From Actinoplanes sichuanensis (GTDB lineage Bacteria; Actinomycetota; Actinomycetes; Mycobacteriales; Micromonosporaceae), in NCBI RefSeq assembly GCF_033097365.1, contig NZ_AP028461.1, positions 11,807,501 to 11,871,500 on the forward strand: a stretch of DNA of 64,000 nucleotides, in the 5' to 3' direction. This document shows, piece after piece, positions 14,019 through 21,739 of this stretch. The position numbers and the translations under genes were made by a program. Numbering within the stretch: the stretch's first letter is position 1; every line of letters starts with the position of its first letter. The notes beneath the pieces are model-generated. The model did not search any database and was not told where the DNA came from. It was given only the letters and a program-made list of their open reading frames with translations.

Positions 14019-15776
14019 GTGCTGGAGGAACTGCGCATCACCGGGCTCGGCGTCATCGACGACACGACGCTGCGGCTCACGTCGGGAATGAATGTGATCA
14101 CCGGCGAGACCGGTGCCGGTAAGACGATGGTGGTGACCGGTCTCGGGCTGCTCTTCGGTGGGCGGGCCGACGCCGGCCGGGTCCGGGCCGACCCGGGCCG
14201 GGCCGTGGTCGAGGGCCGGTTGAAGCTGCGCGGCACCCTCGGTGACGCGGTGCGGACCCGGATCACCGACGCCGGTGGCGAGGCCGACGACGACGGCTCG
14301 ATCCTGCTCAGCCGCACGGTGACGGCCGAGGGCCGGTCCCGGGCGCACGTCGGTGGCCGGAGCATGCCGGTGTCGACGCTGAGCGAGTTGGGCGAGCAGA
14401 TCCTGGCCGTGCACGGCCAGTCCGACCAGCTGCGCCTGCTGCGCCCGTCGGAGCAGCGGTCGGCGCTGGACAGGTTCGCCGGCCCACCGCACGAGAAGCT
14501 GATCGACTCCTACAAAGAGGCGTTCGGCAGGTGGCGGGCCGTGGTCGACGACCTGGCCGACCGCCGGCGCAACGCGCGGCAGCGCTCGCAGGAGGCCGAC
14601 CTGCTCAAGCTCGGTCTCGACGAGATCACCCGGGTCGATCCGCAGCCCGGGGAGGATGAGGACCTGCGTAACGAGGTGCAGCGGCTGGAGCACGCCGAGG
14701 GGCTGCGGGTCGCGGCGACCTTGGCGTCGCAGGCGCTGGCCGGCGGTGTGGAGGCGGCCGACGACACTCCTGACGCGACCCAGCTGCTCGGCCTGGCCCG
14801 GCGGACCCTGGAGGGCCAGTCGGCGGTCGACTCGTCGCTGGGTGACCTGGCCGCCCGGATCGAGGAGGCCGCCACCCTGGTCGGTGACGTGGCCTCGGAG
14901 CTGTCCGCCTATCTCAGCTCGCTCGACGCCGATCCGGCCCGGCTGGAGGCGATCTACGAGCGGCGGGCCGCGCTGCGGGCGCTGACCCGGAAATACGCGG
15001 ACGACGTCGACGGCGTGATCGCCTGGGCGGAGAACGCGCGGACCAAGCTGAGCCAGCTGGACTCCTCGGACGAGTTGCTGGAGGAGCTCGACAAGGAGCG
15101 GCAGCGTCTGGAGGCGACCGTCGGCGAGCTGGCCGGGCGGCTGACCACGGCCCGTCGGGAGGCGGCCGGGCGGTTCTCCGAGGCGGTCAGCGTGGAGCTG
15201 GCCGGGCTGGCGATGCCGCACTCGCGGGTCGAGGTGGCGGTGCTGACCCGGGCGCCCTCGCGGGACGAGCCGGCGGTGACCGTCGACGGGGAGACGTTGG
15301 CGGCCGGGCCGGACGGGGCCGACGAGGTGGAGCTGCGGCTGCACGCTCACCCGGGGGCGCCGGCACTGCCCCTGCAGAAGGGCGCGTCCGGCGGTGAGCT
15401 GTCCCGGGTGATGCTGGCCATCGAGGTGGTGTTCGCCGGTGCCGGTGGGCCGCCGACGCTGGTGTTCGACGAGGTCGACTCGGGTGTCGGCGGGACGGCC
15501 GCGGTGGAGATCGGGCGGCGGCTGGCGCGTCTGGCCCGTACCCATCAGGTATTGGTCGTGACGCACCTGCCGCAGGTCGCGGCATTCGCCGATCGGCACC
15601 TGGTGGTCGCGAAAGACACCGGTGGCGCGATCACCACGAGTGGTGTGCGCATTGTGGAAGAAACCGAACGGGCCAGGGAATTGTCCCGGATGTTGGCGGG
15701 TCTGCCCGATTCCGACCTCGGCATTGCGCATGCCGAGGAGCTACTCTCCGTGGCTGCCAGGGAGAAACGCGCCTGA
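14019..15776 (+). CDS. recN: DNA repair protein RecN
   Basis: 585 residues, an SMC-like ATPase of double-strand-break repair. Walker A is GETGAGKT (about 29-36), the middle is a long coiled coil with charged heptads, and the C-terminal half has the signature KGASGGELSRVMLAIE, Walker B LVFDEVDSGVGG and the H-loop VTHLPQVAAF. The chosen GTG gives the canonical beginning VLEELRITGLGVIDD. A TACTGT -10-like hexamer lies six bases upstream of the GTG with no RBS, so this transcript may be leaderless. Its place after nadK is conserved in actinobacteria. Confidence 0.95.
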   Translation: MLEELRITGLGVIDDTTLRLTSGMNVITGETGAGKTMVVTGLGLLFGGRADAGRVRADPGRAVVEGRLKLRGTLGDAVRTRITDAGGEADDDGSILLSRTVTAEGRSRAHVGGRSMPVSTLSELGEQILAVHGQSDQLRLLRPSEQRSALDRFAGPPHEKLIDSYKEAFGRWRAVVDDLADRRRNARQRSQEADLLKLGLDEITRVDPQPGEDEDLRNEVQRLEHAEGLRVAATLASQALAGGVEAADDTPDATQLLGLARRTLEGQSAVDSSLGDLAARIEEAATLVGDVASELSAYLSSLDADPARLEAIYERRAALRALTRKYADDVDGVIAWAENARTKLSQLDSSDELLEELDKERQRLEATVGELAGRLTTARREAAGRFSEAVSVELAGLAMPHSRVEVAVLTRAPSRDEPAVTVDGETLAAGPDGADEVELRLHAHPGAPALPLQKGASGGELSRVMLAIEVVFAGAGGPPTLVFDEVDSGVGGTAAVEIGRRLARLARTHQVLVVTHLPQVAAFADRHLVVAKDTGGAITTSGVRIVEETERARELSRMLAGLPDSDLGIAHAEELLSVAAREKRA

Positions 15777-15838
15777 GAATGGTGAGCTGGCGCATGTCGT
15801 GGGGGTCGCGGGTGCAGGGGCGTGTCAGGATGGCCGGG

Positions 15839-17023
15839 ATGCGACTTCCCATTCCCACCCTCCGCCGGACCAGGAGCGTCGACCCTGGTCCGGTCTCCGG
15901 CGTGGCCCGGCTGGACCGGCGGACCAAGCGCTTGACCGGCCGGCTCCGGCCCGGTGAGATCGCCGTGATCGATCACGTCGACCTGGACCGGGTCGCCGCC
16001 GACTCGCTCGTCGCCTCCGGGGTGATGGCGGTGCTCAACGCGAAGCCGTCGATCTCCGGGCGGTATCCGAATCTCGGCCCCGAGGTGCTGATCCAGGGCG
16101 GTGTGATCCTGGTCGACGAGCTCGGCGAGGACGTGTTCGCCGGCCTGCGCGAGGGGCAGACGGTGAGCATCGAGGGCGGCGTGGTGCTGCTCGACGGCGA
16201 GCCGGTCGCGACTGGGGTCCGGCAGGACGCGGAGACCGTCGCCAAGTCGATGGCCGATGCCCGTGAGGGTCTGTCGGTGCAGCTCGAGGCGTTCGCCGCG
16301 AACACCATGGACTATCTGAAGCAGGAACGTGACCTGCTGCTCGACGGTGTCGGTGTGCCCGAGGTGCAGACCCGGATCGGCGGGCGGCACGTGCTGATCG
16401 TGGTGCGTGGTTACGACTACAAGGAGGACCTGGAGGTCCTCCGGCCGTACATCCGGGAGTACAAGCCGGTCCTGATCGGCGTGGACGGCGGCGCCGACGC
16501 GCTGGTGGAGAACGGCTACACCCCCGACATGATCATCGGGGACATGGACTCGGTCACCGACGACGTGCTGCGCTGCGGTGCCGAGATCGTGGTGCACGCC
16601 TATCCGGACGGTCGCGCCCCGGGCCTCAAGCGGGTGGAGAACCTGGGTGTCGACGCGTTGACGTTTCCGGCCGCGGCGACGAGTGAGGACCTGGCGATGC
16701 TGCTCGCCGACGAGAAGGGCGCGTCCCTGATCGTGGCCGTCGGCACGCATGCCAACCTGGTCGAGTTCCTGGACAAGGGTCGTGGCGGCATGGCCTCGAC
16801 GTTCCTGACCCGGCTCAAGGTCGGCGGGAAACTGGTCGACGCGAAAGGTGTGAGCCGGCTCTACCGGCAGAGCATCTCCGGGTCGGCGGTGCTGCTCCTG
16901 GTGCTGTCCGCGATCGCGGCGATGGCGTCGGCGGTGGCGGTGTCCACGGTGGGGAAGGCGTATCTCACCGTCGTGTCCGAGTGGTGGGACAATCTGCTGT
17001 TTCAGCTCGGCAACCTGTTCTGA
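15839..17023 (+). CDS. steA: SteA, cytokinetic-ring-associated protein
   Basis: 394 residues from ATG with AGGATGG just upstream; two earlier in-frame starts exist. It begins MRLPIPTLRRTR and contains LDRRTKRLTGRLRPGEIAVIDHVDLDRVA. The central domain IGVDGGADALVENGYTPDMIIGDMDSV is thiamin-pyrophosphokinase-like. A C-terminal hydrophobic helix (SGSAVLLLVLSAIAAMASAVAV) ends in a short exported or cytoplasmic tail. In Corynebacterium SteA acts with SteB at the septum in cell separation. Order recN-steA-steB-...-pyrG matches Rv1696-Rv1699. Confidence 0.9.
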   Translation: MRLPIPTLRRTRSVDPGPVSGVARLDRRTKRLTGRLRPGEIAVIDHVDLDRVAADSLVASGVMAVLNAKPSISGRYPNLGPEVLIQGGVILVDELGEDVFAGLREGQTVSIEGGVVLLDGEPVATGVRQDAETVAKSMADAREGLSVQLEAFAANTMDYLKQERDLLLDGVGVPEVQTRIGGRHVLIVVRGYDYKEDLEVLRPYIREYKPVLIGVDGGADALVENGYTPDMIIGDMDSVTDDVLRCGAEIVVHAYPDGRAPGLKRVENLGVDALTFPAAATSEDLAMLLADEKGASLIVAVGTHANLVEFLDKGRGGMASTFLTRLKVGGKLVDAKGVSRLYRQSISGSAVLLLVLSAIAAMASAVAVSTVGKAYLTVVSEWWDNLLFQLGNLF

Positions 17024-17038
17024 CTCGACGAGGGCGTT

Positions 17039-17974
17039 GTGATCAACTTCCGGTACCACGTGGTGTCGCTCACCGCGGTCTTCCTTGCGCTGGCGATCGG
17101 CCTGGTGGTCGGCACCGCCGCGCTCAACGGCCCGGTCTCGGAGAACCTCCGGAACAATCTGGAGGCGCTCAACAAGGACAACAACGTCCGTCGGGAGCAG
17201 GTCAACCAGCTCAACGAGTCGGTCAACCGCAGCCAGGAGTTCGCCAGCCAGATCGCGCCCGGCCTGCTCGGCGGCAAGCTGACCGGCCGCAAGATCGCCG
17301 TGGTGGCGCTGCCCGGCACCGAGGACCACACCGAGGGCGTCGTCAAGATGCTCACCGTGGCCGGGGCGACGATCACCGCGCGGGTCCGGGTGGAGGACAA
17401 GTTCTTCGACCCGAAGACGGTCAACGATCTCCTCTTCCTGGTCGACGAGCTGTCCCAGCCGAGCATCTCGACGGCGAACGTGCCGCTGAACAGCGACGGC
17501 GTCGAGACGGCGAGCGCGATGCTCGCCCTCACCCTGCTTCAGGGCACGCCCACCAGCCCCACCGCCGAGGACGTGACCGCGGTGCTGGCCGCCTTCGCCC
17601 AGCCCGGTTATCTCACCACCGAGGACGGCGCGACCGGCGGTGCCGAGGCGATCGTCCTGGTCTCCGGAGTGCCCGCCACCGACAACGAGGCGGCGAAGAA
17701 GAGCCGGTACGCGCTGACCATGGCCGAGCAGCTCGGCAAGGACCCGCGGATGCTGGTGGTCGCCGGTGACAACGCGGGCGAGGGAAATCTGGTGTCCGGG
17801 ATCCGTAACGACCCGACCCTGGTCAAGCAGATCTCCACGGTGGACAACGTGAGCACGGTGCAGGGTCAGGTCGCAACCGCCCTGGTCACGATCGAACGGG
17901 TGGTGCAGAACCGGATCGGGCAGTACGGGCTCGCCACCGGTGCCACCTCGATCGTGCCTTCGGCCGCGCCCTAG
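17039..17974 (+). CDS. steB: SteB / MctB-like membrane-anchored coiled-coil protein
   Basis: 311 residues, GTG with GAGGG upstream and 15 bases after steA. One N-terminal membrane helix (SLTAVFLALAIGLVVGTAAL, about 9-28) is followed by a coiled coil with alternating N, R and Q and then an external alpha/beta domain. The family is often annotated as a copper transporter after mycobacterial MctB, but a single helix argues against a channel by itself; the SteB septation role fits the steA neighbour better. It most likely forms a complex with SteA. Confidence 0.85.
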   Translation: MINFRYHVVSLTAVFLALAIGLVVGTAALNGPVSENLRNNLEALNKDNNVRREQVNQLNESVNRSQEFASQIAPGLLGGKLTGRKIAVVALPGTEDHTEGVVKMLTVAGATITARVRVEDKFFDPKTVNDLLFLVDELSQPSISTANVPLNSDGVETASAMLALTLLQGTPTSPTAEDVTAVLAAFAQPGYLTTEDGATGGAEAIVLVSGVPATDNEAAKKSRYALTMAEQLGKDPRMLVVAGDNAGEGNLVSGIRNDPTLVKQISTVDNVSTVQGQVATALVTIERVVQNRIGQYGLATGATSIVPSAAP

Positions 17975-17999
17975 CCGGTCCGGTCTAGACTCTGCGGCC

Positions 18000-18833
18000 A
18001 TGGCCTACCTCCGTTCCTCCGCCCTCGGCGCCCTGGTCGCACGCAGCGTGCTCGGCTGGGTGCGCCGCGATCCGCAGGCTCGTGAGCTGGAGCGGACCAA
18101 CTTCCACGGCCGTACGGTGACGCTCGCGGGTGGCCCGGCCCTCGCCGTCGGCGCCACCGTCGGCGCCGCCTCGGGCGCGCCCACCACCCGGCTCGCCGCC
18201 GCCTCGGTCGTCGCCGGGGCGGTCAGTGGCGCGGTCGGCTTCTACGACGACGTCGTCGGCAACCGGCCCGAGCAGAAAGCGGCGAAGGGTTTCGCCGGCC
18301 ACCTGGGCGCGCTGCGGGAGGGGTTCGTCACCAGCGGCCTGGTCAAGATCGCCGGAGTGGGTGCGGCCGGTCTCGTGGCGTCCGCGCTGATCGGCAGCGG
18401 CCGTCGCACCGGGTTCGGTCGCGGCGTCGACGTGCTGCTCGGCGCCGGGGTGATCGCCGGTACAGCCAATCTGATCAACCTGCTCGACCTGCGGCCGGGC
18501 CGCGCGCTCAAGGCCGGTGCGATCCTCGGCGCGCCGCTCGCGGTGGGCCGCAACGCGTCGATGACCGCCGGGACGCTCGGCGCGGGCGCCGCCCTACTGC
18601 CCGACGACCTCGGCGAAGAGATCATGCTCGGCGACGCCGGGGCGAACGCGCTCGGCGCGCTGCTCGGCGTGGCGCTAGTGGCCCGCACCGGGACGGCCGG
18701 GCGGGCGGCCGCGTTGGCCGGGCTGGCCGCGCTGACCGCGACCAGCGAGAAGGTCAGCTTCACCAAGGTCATCCAGGACACCCCGTGGCTGCGCACTCTC
18801 GACGACCTCGGCCGCCGGCCACCTCACGCGTGA
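18000..18833 (+). CDS. Divergent MraY/WecA-like membrane protein
   Basis: 277 residues. Traces of the polyprenyl-phosphate sugar-1-phosphate transferase family are visible: NFHGRTVTLAGG near the N-terminus, GFYDDVVGN (the DD motif), NLINLLDLRPGRALK (in place of NxxDGxDGLA) and EIMLGDAGANALGALLG (in place of GDxGS). Hydrophobic helices alternate with these loops. The first catalytic aspartates are kept but the second aspartate-rich motif is altered, so activity is uncertain. A TAGACT hexamer eight bases before the ATG and the absence of an RBS suggest a leaderless start. The stop overlaps the murJ start. Confidence 0.7.
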   Translation: MAYLRSSALGALVARSVLGWVRRDPQARELERTNFHGRTVTLAGGPALAVGATVGAASGAPTTRLAAASVVAGAVSGAVGFYDDVVGNRPEQKAAKGFAGHLGALREGFVTSGLVKIAGVGAAGLVASALIGSGRRTGFGRGVDVLLGAGVIAGTANLINLLDLRPGRALKAGAILGAPLAVGRNASMTAGTLGAGAALLPDDLGEEIMLGDAGANALGALLGVALVARTGTAGRAAALAGLAALTATSEKVSFTKVIQDTPWLRTLDDLGRRPPHA

Positions 18834-20428
18834 CCTCCTCGACTGCTTCTTCAAACCCCTCCAGGGGTACGGCGGGCAAGCTCGCCGGGGCCGCCGCACT
18901 GATCTCGATCCTCACGATCCTGGCCAGGCTCGCCGGTTTCGGCCGGACCACGGTGTTCTTCTACACGGTCGGCGACGACGGCCTGGCCGACGTGTACCTG
19001 GCCACCAATCTGATCCCGAACATCGTCTTCGAGCTGGCCGCCGGTGGCGCGCTGGCCAGCCTGGTGGTGCCGCTGCTGGCCGGGGCGGTGGCGGCCGGCG
19101 ACCGGGACCGGGTCGACCGGGTCGCGTCGGCGCTGCTCTCCTGGGTGCTGGCGCTGACCGTCCCGCTGGCCCTGCTGGTGTTCCTGCTGGCCGGCCCGAT
19201 CACCGGCCTGTTCGACGACATCCCACCGGAGCACCGTGAAGTGACGGCCCGGATGCTGCGGATCTTCGCGCCGCAGCTGCCGCTCTACGGCGTCGGGATC
19301 GTGTTGACCGGCGTGCTCCAGGCGCACCACAGGTTCGCCTGGCCGGTGATCGCGCCGCTGCTCTCCAGCGTGACGGTGATGACCGCGTACCTGACCTACG
19401 CCGGGATCGACGGCGCCGGCACGGATTTCGCCGGGCTGAGCCGCGCCGGTGAGCTGACCCTCTCGGTGGGTACCACTCTCGGTGTCGTCGCGCTCAGCCT
19501 CTGCCTGGTCATCCCGGTGGCCCGGCTCGGCCTGCGGCTGCGACCGGCGTTGCGGTTCCCCGGCGACGAGGGCCGCCAGGCGGTTCGGCTCGGCTGGGCC
19601 GGGGCGGTCACGGTCGGCGCCCAGCAGGTGGTGGCCGCGCTGATCGTGGTGCTGGCGGCCCGGCAGATGGCTCCCTACAGCGGCGCGCAGACCCTCTTCC
19701 TGTTGCCGTGGGCGGTGCTGGCGGTGCCGCTGGCCACCGCGGTCTATCCACGGCTGTCGGCGGCGGCGTCGAGCGGGGACGATGCCGGGTACGCGGTCGC
19801 GCTCTCCGGCACCGCGCGCTCGGTGGTGCTGCTGGCCGGTCTGGGCACGGCGGCCCTGGCCGGGCTGGCGATTCCGATGACCGGGCTGATGAACGTGCCG
19901 GGCGCGGTACCGGGGGTGGTCGGGTTCGCGCCCGGGTTGCTCGGCTACGCGCTGTTCGCGTTGCTGTCCCGGGCCCTGTACGCCCGGGGCGCCACGGTCG
20001 CGGCCGCGGTCGCGTCGGCCGTGGGATGGCTCACCGCCGGCCTGGCCGTGATCGTCGTCACCTCGGTGTCGATTCCAGGTGGCGAGGTGTTCGGGCTGGG
20101 CCTGGCCAACGCGATCGGCATGACCGTCACCGGGCTGCTGCTGGTGGTCGCGGTGCGGCGGCACGCCGGCCCGGCCGCGCTGGCCGGTCTCACCCGGGCC
20201 TTCGTCGCCGCGGTACTCGCGGCGGCCGTGGCCGGGCTCGTCGGATGGGGTGTGGTCGCCGGTCTGCGGTCGTCCGTCTGGCCGACCCCGGGCGTGCTGG
20301 GCAGCCTCGTTGAAGGCATGCTGGGCGGTGTGGCGGTCGCCGTGGTCTTCCTCGCGGTCGCCTTCGCGCTGGACCGGCGCGATCTCGGGCCGCTGGCCGG
20401 CACGGTGATCAGACGTCTCCGCCGGTAG
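18830..20428 (+). CDS. murJ: MurJ-family lipid flippase
   Basis: About 532 residues from the GTG that overlaps the preceding stop (GTGA); a start 15 codons earlier is also open. The protein has about 14 hydrophobic helices. Near the N-terminus it reads ILARLAGFGRTTVFFYTVG and ATNLIPNIVFELAAGGALASLVVPLL, the typical MurJ/MOP-family signature with conserved arginines lining the cavity. This family moves lipid II or related undecaprenyl-linked sugars across the membrane. Coupling to an MraY-like gene and a following GT4 glycosyltransferase suggests a shared role with a lipid-linked glycan. A second MurJ may exist elsewhere, as actinobacteria often have several paralogues. Confidence 0.85.
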   Translation: MTSSTASSNPSRGTAGKLAGAAALISILTILARLAGFGRTTVFFYTVGDDGLADVYLATNLIPNIVFELAAGGALASLVVPLLAGAVAAGDRDRVDRVASALLSWVLALTVPLALLVFLLAGPITGLFDDIPPEHREVTARMLRIFAPQLPLYGVGIVLTGVLQAHHRFAWPVIAPLLSSVTVMTAYLTYAGIDGAGTDFAGLSRAGELTLSVGTTLGVVALSLCLVIPVARLGLRLRPALRFPGDEGRQAVRLGWAGAVTVGAQQVVAALIVVLAARQMAPYSGAQTLFLLPWAVLAVPLATAVYPRLSAAASSGDDAGYAVALSGTARSVVLLAGLGTAALAGLAIPMTGLMNVPGAVPGVVGFAPGLLGYALFALLSRALYARGATVAAAVASAVGWLTAGLAVIVVTSVSIPGGEVFGLGLANAIGMTVTGLLLVVAVRRHAGPAALAGLTRAFVAAVLAAAVAGLVGWGVVAGLRSSVWPTPGVLGSLVEGMLGGVAVAVVFLAVAFALDRRDLGPLAGTVIRRLRR

Positions 20429-20598
20429 GTTCCGTGCCTGCCGGAGCGAGCCGGTCGGTTCGGGGCCTGCCGGGGTTGAGCCGGTAGGTTCCGTGTCTGC
20501 CGGAGCGAGCCGGTCGGTTCCGCGCCGGCCGGGGATGAGCCGGTAGGTTCGGCGTCCACCGGGGATGAGCCGGTAGGTTCGGCGCCTGCCGGGGACGA
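20421..20598. repeat. Minisatellite of six 29-30 base units after murJ
   Basis: Six consecutive units of the type GCCGGTAGGTTCCGTGCCTG plus about ten bases occupy 20421-20598. The first unit includes the murJ stop codon (gccggTAG). Units 1-2 and 3-4 form a 59-base pair repeat, and the last three units are the most alike. It lies directly upstream of the glycosyltransferase gene, so copy number would change its leader. Confidence 0.85.
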
Positions 20599-20626
20599 GT
20601 CGGAAGAGATTGAGGGGTTGGCGGTC

Positions 20627-21739
20627 GTGAGCAGCGACGGGGAGTGGCGCGGCTCGGTCGTGCTGGTGGTGGCGTCCAGTACCGGCGGGATCGGCCAGCA
20701 CGTCGCCTCCCTGGCCCGCGGTCTGGTCGCCGGTGGCTGCCGGGTGCTGGTGTGCGGGCCGGCCGCGGTGGACCAGCATTTCGGCTTCACGGCGAGCGGT
20801 GTCGAGTTCACGCCGGTGGAGATCCCGGCCGACCCCGGTCCGCAGGACTCCGGCGCGATCCGGCAGCTGCGACGGGCGGTCGCCGGGCGCGACGCCGAGG
20901 TGATCCACGCGCACGGGCTGCGGGCCGCCTTCGTGGCCTCGGTCGCGCGGACCGGCGTACCCCTGGTGGTGACCTGGCACAACGCGGTCCTCGCGCGTGG
21001 CCTGAAAGGCCAGGCCGGGGCCCTGCTGGAGCGGATCGTGGCACGTAACGCCATGCTGACCCTGGGCGCCTCCGACGACCTGGTGCAGCGGGCGGTGGCG
21101 CTCGGCGCGCGAAAGGCGCGGCTGGGCCCGGTGGCGACACCCCAGCTGGCGCCGCCGAAGCGGACCCGGTCGGCGGTGCGTGCCGAGTTCGGGCTGCGTG
21201 GCGACACTCCGCTGATCCTGTCGGTCGGGCGGCTGCACCCGCAGAAACACCATGACCTGCTGATCGACGCCGCCGCCCGGTGGCGTGACCTGACGCCGGC
21301 CCCGGTCGTGGTGATCGCCGGTTCCGGCCCGAGCTACATGCCGCTGGCGCAGCGCGCGTCGATGCTGCACGCCCCGGTGCACCTGCTCGGGCACCGGACC
21401 GATGTGCCGGACCTGCTGCTCGGCGCCGACCTCGCGGTGATCACCAGCGACTGGGAGGCGCGGCAGCTGTTCGCGCAGGAGACGCTGCACGCCGGGGTGC
21501 CGCTGGTCACCACCGCGGTCGGCGGGCTGCCGGGCCTGGTCGGTGACGCGGCGGTGCAGATCCCGCCGAACGATCTGGACGCCCTGGACGAGGCGGTCCG
21601 GCGGCTGCTCGGTGATGCGGCGCTGCGTGCCGACTACGCGGCCCGCGGGCCACGGCAGGCGGCCACCTGGCCGACCGAGGCGGACGTGGTCGCGGACGTG
21701 CGATCGGCGTATGCCGAGGTCGCGGCGGTCCGCCGGTGA
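20627..21739 (+). CDS. GT4-family glycosyltransferase
   Basis: About 370 residues. The GT-B fold is clear: N-terminal VVLVVASSTGGIGQHVASLARGL, linker to the second domain at LSVGRLHPQKHHDLLIDAAA, then VVVIAGSGP, and the donor-site region EARQLFAQETLHAGVPLVTTAVGGLPGLVG with the family's E-x7-E spacing. GTG 20627 lies nine bases after AGGGG and is preferred over the TTG at 20618. Acceptor and sugar are unknown; position between murJ and a membrane protein suggests envelope glycan or glycolipid synthesis. Its stop overlaps the next start (GTGA). Confidence 0.85.
   Translation: MSSDGEWRGSVVLVVASSTGGIGQHVASLARGLVAGGCRVLVCGPAAVDQHFGFTASGVEFTPVEIPADPGPQDSGAIRQLRRAVAGRDAEVIHAHGLRAAFVASVARTGVPLVVTWHNAVLARGLKGQAGALLERIVARNAMLTLGASDDLVQRAVALGARKARLGPVATPQLAPPKRTRSAVRAEFGLRGDTPLILSVGRLHPQKHHDLLIDAAARWRDLTPAPVVVIAGSGPSYMPLAQRASMLHAPVHLLGHRTDVPDLLLGADLAVITSDWEARQLFAQETLHAGVPLVTTAVGGLPGLVGDAAVQIPPNDLDALDEAVRRLLGDAALRADYAARGPRQAATWPTEADVVADVRSAYAEVAAVRR

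Noticed and set aside
15545..18001. 818-residue minus-strand frame opposite steA-steB
   Set aside because: Same antisense artefact; steA and steB on the plus strand are conserved and in synteny.
20421..20598. Possible CRISPR array
   Set aside because: Units are contiguous without spacers and differ from each other; no cas genes are present. It is a minisatellite.
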